Source of the DNA: Bretschneidera sinensis
Taxonomy: Eukaryota; Streptophyta; Magnoliopsida; Brassicales; Akaniaceae
DNA: 64,000 nt
Direction: 5' to 3'
Assembly (NCBI GenBank): GCA_023935145.1
Contig: CM043699.1
Location: forward strand, 126,265,536 to 126,329,535
Both the position numbers and the translations under genes were made by a program. The notes under the pieces were generated by a model that saw only the letters and a list, made by a program, of their open reading frames with translations, searched no databases and was not told the DNA's origin. Shown here piece by piece: positions 57,916 through 64,000 of this stretch; position 1 is the stretch's first letter; each line of letters begins with the position of its first letter.

Positions 57916-58695
57916 GGATTTGGATACTCAGTCACCCAAATTGATTCAACTAACTAATCCATATCACATGCATACGTTGATCAGACACAAACATATAAGG
58001 AATTTAAATAAAAACAGGTATTAATCAAGTTAAGCAACACAACGTAAATATCGCAAAGGCGCCAATACTGAATTTATTTAGTAAACATAATTAGGGCTTC
58101 AACCAAGCCCTTACTAAAAGTTTAATTGCACATAATAAAAATAAAGGAAAGAAGAAACCCGAGAGAAGAGTTGTCAATTCTCCTCCACAGTTTCCTTCTC
58201 TGATCTCCCCAAACAAAAACTAAGCTAAAAGGAAGATATGCTTCTCAAAATGGAGATACTGTTTCTGTGTTTTTACAAGTTTATTTATAGGGTTCTAAGG
58301 ACACTTGGAAACCCTAATTTTCAAAACAGGTCTCTAACCCCTACTTTCCAAAATAGGAATTGTTGTTTTTACTGTTCACAGCCGTACGTGTACGCTTGAT
58401 CGCAGCTCCTTTTGTGCTCGAGCGCAGCCTTCTTCTTGTGTGAGAGCGCAGATTGCACTTGATCCTGGCTTGGGCGCTGGTGCGCTCAATCACAGCTCCT
58501 CTGCGCTCGATCGCACTAAGCAACTGACAGATTTTCCAGATTTGTTCTTTGAGCTACAAAATGCTTCCTTTTCTCCAAGAACCTATAAAAACCCATAAAA
58601 CATAGAAATGAAGTAAAATAGCATAAAATACGCATACTAAGGGCTTAACAAATGTAAATTAAAGGGCTTAAATATGAATATTTAAGCACTTATCA
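57916..58695 (-). repeat. TE-12 3' LTR, outer part missing
   Basis: Homology to TE-6/TE-12 LTRs begins at about 57930 (CAGTCACCCAAATTGATTC) and ends CACTTATCA at 58695. GC block 58380-58520 with GCGCTCGATCGCAC and GTGAGAGCGCAG words. Minus-strand TATA near 58283. Confidence 0.88.
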
Positions 58696-60082
58696 CACCC
58701 CTAAACTTACATATTGCTAGTCCCTTAGCAATACGAAACTAAAAACTAAAATAAAGACACACAAATAAATCCAATATTCATGGTGTCCACAAAAGTTTAG
58801 GTATCACTCAAAACCATGATGTGCATTCATAAGCAAGCTTAACAAGTACAAACACATTTTTGCAATGAATAAGAGTTTTGAACGCATATCACTTTCATGA
58901 GGCAGGTTAAGACATCAAAATTTTGACTTTAGTGTGTGGTGAACTAGCACATAAAAGATTAGGTTTCCAAATAATTCTAATGTGTAGTGTTTCGATGTCT
59001 TAAGATTCACCAAATTTCCTATTAGAACCAACAAAAATGGCATAGTTTTTCTTCTTTTTCTTTTATTGTGAGATTTTTGCCAAGTTTAGTTCCCTTAAGC
59101 TTCCTATTTGACTCATGTAGCGAGTGTTTAGCCAATGACTCCCAAACCAGATGGTTTTAGGCATTAGGTGTATAGATACCCCTAAGGACTTACTAACTCG
59201 AGTCAAAAGACTACGAAACTAACTGGTCTTAATGCTACCAATCAGAATTCCCACCTTTTGACGTGACACTCACTGCTTACTGAGGCAAGAGGGCTAGTTA
59301 CTCAGTGGAAAGTTATTTTTAATGATCATTGTGAGCAAAATTCTCACTTTTGACGTGACACTCACTGTTTACTGAGGCAAGAGGGCCAGTTACTCAGTGG
59401 AAAGTTTGTTTACTAATCATTAGGAGCACTTTTCTTTTTGAGCAATAACAATTTTTTTTCTTTTCTCCTGTGCCCAAGTGTGAATCTAACAAGTCATTCG
59501 GTTCACAGTTAAGCTGAAGAAACATACATATTAAAATTACATGTCATACCCCACACAATTATATGCTAATTTGCTCATGTTAGTTTAGGTCAAACTTGTG
59601 AATCCTTAAATGCCTAAAAGTAAGTGATTAAGGTCTAGAACTTAATTATTAGCCCATGTGTTCAAGGTTTTAAGCTCACTTATGAAGTCAAATCATATTA
59701 TTTATTTAGATCACCCAAAATTTTCAGAATAGTATGAACATGTATTTATCTATAAAAACAAAAAACTGGGACAAAGTGTGTGAATGTGTCTCCCATACCC
59801 CCAAACTTAAATTACACATTGTCCCCAATGTGTGAATAACATGGAAAGATCTGACCTGGGAGATGGAGAATTAACTGGGTCGACATGGCTCATAGCATAC
59901 CCCAAAACTTGAACGGATGCACACATTGTCCCTAAAAAAGAGAAACTAACGTAATACGAGAAAACAAGAAGTACTAAAAATAAATAAATAACAATAAATA
60001 CGTAAAACAATAAAAATAAAAGAATAAGCTATGGGGTGCCTCCCATGAGTGCTAAGTTTAACATCTTCAACCGGACCAAGCC
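58696..60082 (-). other. TE-12 non-coding region with hairpins and two 92-bp units
   Basis: About 59085-59230 aligns with 37255-37400 of TE-6. GACGTGAC units start at 59260 and 59352. CCCATGAGTGCTAAGTTTAA is near 60041. No ORF. Confidence 0.8.
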
Positions 60083-60970
60083 TTATTTTTCCCCAAAACT
60101 AAGATTGGCAGCAACTAGCACAGGTGGTGTCTTATTCTCTCCCATATAAGCATAAGTTAAGAGCTCTGGCAATTGCTTGAATTCCAAGTTAGGTTCCTGT
60201 ACAATAAAAGGGAAAAAAATAATATTAGTAGGCACATAAGGGTCAAATGGATCGGTGTACTTACTTGGATGCTTTGAAGAGGCCTCAAGGAGGTGCACAG
60301 TGTCGATGATGTCATCAGTAACATCCTCACATTTGGGCTCATTATCTAATCCTTTGAGACAATGGGTGAGGGTGGTCTCCAGTGGATCAATGTGATGGAC
60401 GTGAAAAACTTGCTCAAGAACACCTTGCTGTTGTTCACTCAGCTCTTTAGCCAATTGCCCCACTTGTACTTCCAATCTTTGAATGGCTTGTTCATACCTT
60501 GTAGTGGTTTGTCTTATCTCAGTCCGAAATTGCCTTTCCTCTGCCATAAATTGATCTTGTGATGTCATCAATTATTGTTGCTGAGTTGCCAACTGCATCA
60601 CAAGACTCTCTAGGTCGCTTTTCCTTGATTCGGGAACTGAGTGGGCTGCTTGTTGGGAGTTCCTTTATTGCCTTTTTAAGGCGTTTTAATCGTTGCTCTA
60701 TAAGAAGTTGGGGTGAGTCTGCCATCCAGGATTATAGGTATTCACATATATATTGTAGTTGTTCGGTCCCACATAATTTGCTTGCTCTTGATCTGCAGAT
60801 AAATACAAAGGGCAAGTGTCAGTAGTGTAATCAAAATGAGAACATATAGCACATACCTGGAGTTGTTTGGCTCATGGACTAGGTGAGATGTTTTGAGCCG
60901 TCATGGCTTTCATAAGCATATCTAGCTTCCTCTCCATAGCAGCTAGATAAGCATAACTAGCTTCCGCCAT
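60083..60970 (-). pseudogene. TE-12 copy of the gag-spacer fusion ORF
   Basis: Starts at ATG 60970 (MAEASYAYLAAMERKLDML) and ends at the same FGEK-stop as TE-6. It contains CAICSHFDYTTDTC, where Tyr occupies the position after FD; the knuckle His is in place if read as CX2CX3HX5C, so the motif is distorted. It then runs YNPGWQTHPNF, a Gln-rich helix and LEFKQLPELLTYAYMGENKT. Several stops occur before codon 130, and 60083-60571 is still open. Parallel structure with TE-6 shows that the fusion predates both insertions. Confidence 0.85.
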
Positions 60971-61227
60971 TGGTGCTTCTCCTTCGAATGAATTAGTTGA
61001 AAAGCTTCAGTGTAGCAATTTCAGTACTACTTCTCGGGTATTCTCTGGAGCTTTTGCGCTCGAGCGCACCAAGAACAACGCTCTCCTCCTCTGCACACCT
61101 GAACAAAAACAGAAAACGAAAAGAAGGAATAAATCTGATTTTTGATAAAACTAAAACGGAACAGAATAAAATAAAATAAAATAACGAAAATAATTCCGAA
61201 GAGAAATTTCGCACGACGCCAAAAACT

Positions 61228-62378
61228 TGTTGTGTGATTATCTACCTAAATATATAAGCAAATAATTGTACTTGTTTTACTTGCAAGTGCACAAGGTCAA
61301 CAGTAGCATAGTGTGCAAATGCAAGATCATCTCCACAGGGATTGGTAAAGTTCGATTTAGAATTAGTGCTGAAATAATGAAATAAAAACAAGAGAAATAG
61401 ATGTTGAGTTTGAAATAATAAAGATAAAGGCGTAGGGACTTGATATCCACCACTAATCATGCTACAACAACAAAATAGTATGCCAGTGCTTTACTCATGT
61501 CATGAATACCTAATGTTTGTCAACCTAAGGGCATGGTATCTACTCCTTAAGCTATTGATCTCCCTAAGCAACGAGTTAGGCATGGTATCTACTCTAACTC
61601 TTTTCTTTCTTAAGGGATTCAGCATGGTATCTATTGAGTTGTTCCTTAAGAGAGCATAGGACCTATGGAAATCGACAACCACATAGGACCTAGGGCATGG
61701 TATCTACTCCCGGTTTCCCATGTTGATTAACTCAAGAATCCGGTGTGGATATTTTTTGTTACTAATGTTAAACCCAGGACTTGGTCACCCAAATTGATTC
61801 AACTAACTAATCCATATCACATGCATATGTTGATCAGACACACACATATGAGGAATTTAAATAAAAACAGGTATTAATCAAGCTAAGCAACACAACATAA
61901 ATATCACAAAGGCGCCAATACTGAATTTATTTACTAAACATAATTAGGGCTTCAACCAAGCCCTCACTAAAAGTTTAATTACACATAATAAAAATAAAGG
62001 AAAGAAGAAACCCAAGAGAAGAGTCGTCAATTCTCCTCCATAGTTTCCTTCTTCGATCTCCCCGATAAAAAACTAAGCTAAAAGGCAGCTTCTTTTGCGC
62101 TCAAGTGCAGCCTTCTTCTTGTGTTTGAGCGTAGATTGGGCTCAATCCTAGCTTGGGCACTGGTGCACTCGATCGTAGTTCCTCTGCGCTCGATCGCACT
62201 AAGCAATTGATTGATTTTCCAGATTTGCTCTTTGAGCTCCAAAATGCTTCATTTTCTCAAAGAACCTATAAAAACCGATAAAACACATAAAGGAAGTAAA
62301 ATAGCATAAAATACACATACTAAGGGCTTGACAAATGTAAATTAAAGGGCTTAAATATGAATATTTAAGCACTTATCA
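61228..62378 (-). repeat. TE-12 5' LTR
   Basis: TGTTGTGTG ... GCACTTATCA, 1151 bp, with a deletion of about 200 bp around 62080 relative to the partner LTR, which removes the TATA region. GC block 62085-62205 with CTCGATCGCA words. Confidence 0.88.
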
Positions 62379-62411
62379 CTTTCTTAAGTGAATTTATGCA
62401 CTTAAGAAAGT
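62378..62411. other. Perfect 13-bp inverted repeat at the TE-12 edge
   Basis: ACTTTCTTAAGTG (62378-62390), loop AATTTATG, CACTTAAGAAAGT (62399-62411). It starts on the last base of the LTR. Function unknown. Confidence 0.85.
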
Positions 62412-62569
62412 AGGCCATATGGAGTATACTGTGTGACTCAGACCGATTGAGGGTACTTGGGTACCATGGAGGTTTAAACCCATTTGAGTAGGGATAAAGA
62501 CTCCGAGGAGACCTGTTAGGCTGGTAACCCCTCGAAATTTGGTGAATGAATAAGAGGAGTTTACGTTTA

Positions 62570-63545
62570 GCAAAAATGACTCAGAGTTTGGCGATTAAGT
62601 CTGAGGAGTTGATGTTCAGTCAAAACAACTTGGAGTTTAGCAATGGGGTTCGAGCAGTTGACGTTAAGTCAAAACAACTTAGAGTTTGCTGATTGATTCC
62701 GAGGAGTTGATGTTCAGTCAAAATGACTTGGAGTTTGACGATTGAGTCCGAAGAATTGATGTTCAGTCAAAACGACTTGGAGTTTGCTGATTGAGTTCGA
62801 GGGGTTGACGTTCGGTTAAAACGACTCAAAGTTTGGCGATTGAGTTCGAGGAATTAATGTTCAGTCAAAATGACTCAGATTTAATGGAATAGTTTAAGGA
62901 GAAATTCATGGAATCGAACTGCTCAGAGTTTGATGAAGAAGTCCGAGTAGAAAGGCATGAAGTCAAACTACTTGGAGTTTGACGGATAAATCCAAGGAAA
63001 AAGGCATGGAGTCAAAATGCTCGGAGTTTGATGGAGAAGTCCGAGGAGTAAGACATGGAGTCAAACTGCTTAGAGTTTAATGAAGAAGTCTAAAGAGAAA
63101 GACATGGAGTCAAACTGCTCGGAGCTCGATGGAGATATTCGAGGAGAAAGACATAGAGTCAAACTGCTCAAAGTTTGATTGAGAAGTTCGAGAAGTAAGA
63201 TATGGATTCAAATTTCTTGGAGTTTGATGGAGAAGTAAAAAGAGAAAGACATGGAGTTAAACTGCTCAGAGTTTGATGGAAAAGTCAAAGGAGAAAGACA
63301 TTGAGTTAAACTGCTCGGAGTTTAATGGAGAAGTCCGAGGAGTATGACATAGAGTCAAATTGCTTGGATTTTGATGAAGAATTTCAAGGAGAAAAACATG
63401 GAGTTAAACTGCTTGGAGTTTGATGGAGAAGTATGAGGAGAAAGACTTGGATTCAAACTACTCAAAGTTTTATGGAGAAGTCTGAGGAGAAAGATATGGA
63501 GTCAAACTGTTCAGAGTTTGATGGAGTCAAACTGCTTGGAGTTTT
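62570..63545. repeat. 49-bp-period tandem repeat, about 20 imperfect units
   Basis: Units begin GAGTTTG. The left block (to about 62890) has type A: GAGTTTGACGATTGAGTCCG continuing AGGAGTTGATGTTCAGTC. The right block has type B: GAGTTTGATGGAGAAGTCCG continuing AGGAGAAAGACATGGAGTC. The period is not a multiple of three and stops occur, so it is not coding. Confidence 0.9.
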
Positions 63546-64000
63546 GTCGAACTTGGATTGCCTCCGAGGGGAATAGACTTGGTTATTTGTGATGCAAAGT
63601 AATTTTATCTAGGGCTTTTAGCCCATCTGATTCTTATAGGCTTTCTTGTAGTGGGTTATGATTCAATCTGTTTTTTTTGGGCTTGTCCTATTAGGCCCAA
63701 AATGTCAAATTGTAGAACCTGTTGTTTGGGCTTGGTCTTCGAATTTTCTTGGTCCATTTTTAAAGTTAGGAGTTTTCTAGAATGCTTCTTCAAAATTTTA
63801 ATGAGGGTGCATTGAGCCATCATCTTAAATGCTGAAAAATGGCGGTGCATGTCCTCAGTTTTTGAAAAGATAGGATCTTTCTTTGGTTTGGAGAAAAGTG
63901 ATGCTTCGATGCTAGAGATTAAAGCTGGGGTAATCATGCTCCTTTATTCTTTGTGTAAGGAGCTTTATATAAGAGAGGAGAGACTTCTCTTTGTTTTCAC
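63546..64000 (+). other. LTR-like 3' flank of the tandem repeat with TATA box
   Basis: A stretch rich in GGCTT and GGGCTT phrases. It ends with AGGAGCTTTATATAAGAGAGG (TATA at about 63969), which looks like an LTR promoter cut by the window edge. No PBS or TSD is visible, so the element cannot be named. Confidence 0.35.

Larger units (their letters stand above)
57916..62378 (-). mobile_element. TE-12: older non-autonomous Athila-like element related to TE-6
   Basis: 3' LTR truncated on its outer side (about 57916-58695), PPT, shared hairpin/tandem-repeat region, decayed gag-fusion ORF, leader and 5' LTR (61228-62378). The PBS is partly deleted: GCACGACGCCAAAAACT where TE-6 has GCACAATCCCCGGCAACGGCGCCAAAAACT spread over that interval. 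The outer LTR end is joined to TE-11, so no TSD can be read. Confidence 0.88.

Noticed and set aside
62570..63545. Regular repeats that might suggest a CRISPR array
   Set aside because: Units are contiguous 49-mers without unique spacers, degenerate, and in plant DNA; a minisatellite explains them.

Overview
The window is plant nuclear DNA, most probably from a eudicot, and it is dominated by retrotransposons. The only host gene I can support is the 3' two-fifths to three-fifths of a peroxisomal insulin-degrading-enzyme-like M16 metallopeptidase (PXM16/IDE family, 4321-10691, + strand). Thirteen exons with GT-AG borders join into 568 uninterrupted codons plus a stop. Its last long intron holds an old piece of plastid DNA with psbM, a Stowaway-type MITE inserted inside that psbM copy, and a decayed partial copy of the preceding exon. 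Upstream (1-3530) lie LINE remnants. Downstream (11.7-13.7 kb) lies a 5'-truncated LINE.

From 13.9 kb to the end nearly everything is LTR retrotransposon. I number the elements TE-1 to TE-12. TE-1 (13914-19150, +) is an Athila-like Ty3 element with gag, protease and RT but no 3' end. From 19.5 to about 32.2 kb is a three-level nest: a poorly defined outer element (TE-4), an Athila-like element on the minus strand inside it (TE-2, 20156-31785, TSD CCAAC), and a Tnt1-like Copia element (TE-3, 20188-25932) inside the 3' LTR of TE-2. From 32.2 to 43.4 kb is a minus-strand element with a roughly 2.1-kb LTR and a short, apparently non-coding interior (TE-5), arranged LTR-interior-LTR-interior. A young non-autonomous Athila-like element (TE-6, 35502-40931, TSD AAAGC, 1378-bp LTRs) interrupts its second LTR.

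From 44.4 to 57.3 kb are four partial copies of another Athila-like family in alternating orientation (TE-7 to TE-10), including a large inverted repeat centred near 50.93 kb. A Tat-like RT/RNase H remnant (TE-11) and an older relative of TE-6 (TE-12, to 62378) follow. The window ends with a 49-bp-period tandem repeat (about 62.57-63.54 kb) and an LTR-like, TATA-bearing stretch.

The most interesting material is in the non-autonomous Athila-like elements TE-2, TE-6 and TE-12. They have lost most or all of pol, yet they share a region upstream of the 3' LTR with potential hairpins and 2-3 tandem copies of a 90-92-bp unit. TE-6 also keeps an intact 280-codon ORF that joins gag zinc-knuckle sequence directly to the spacer that normally precedes RT. 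Separately, several unrelated LTR families carry a GC-rich block of a short family-specific repeated word in the same place, upstream of the LTR TATA box. Element boundaries supported by TSDs, PBS and PPT are firm. Family names come from reading the proteins by eye.
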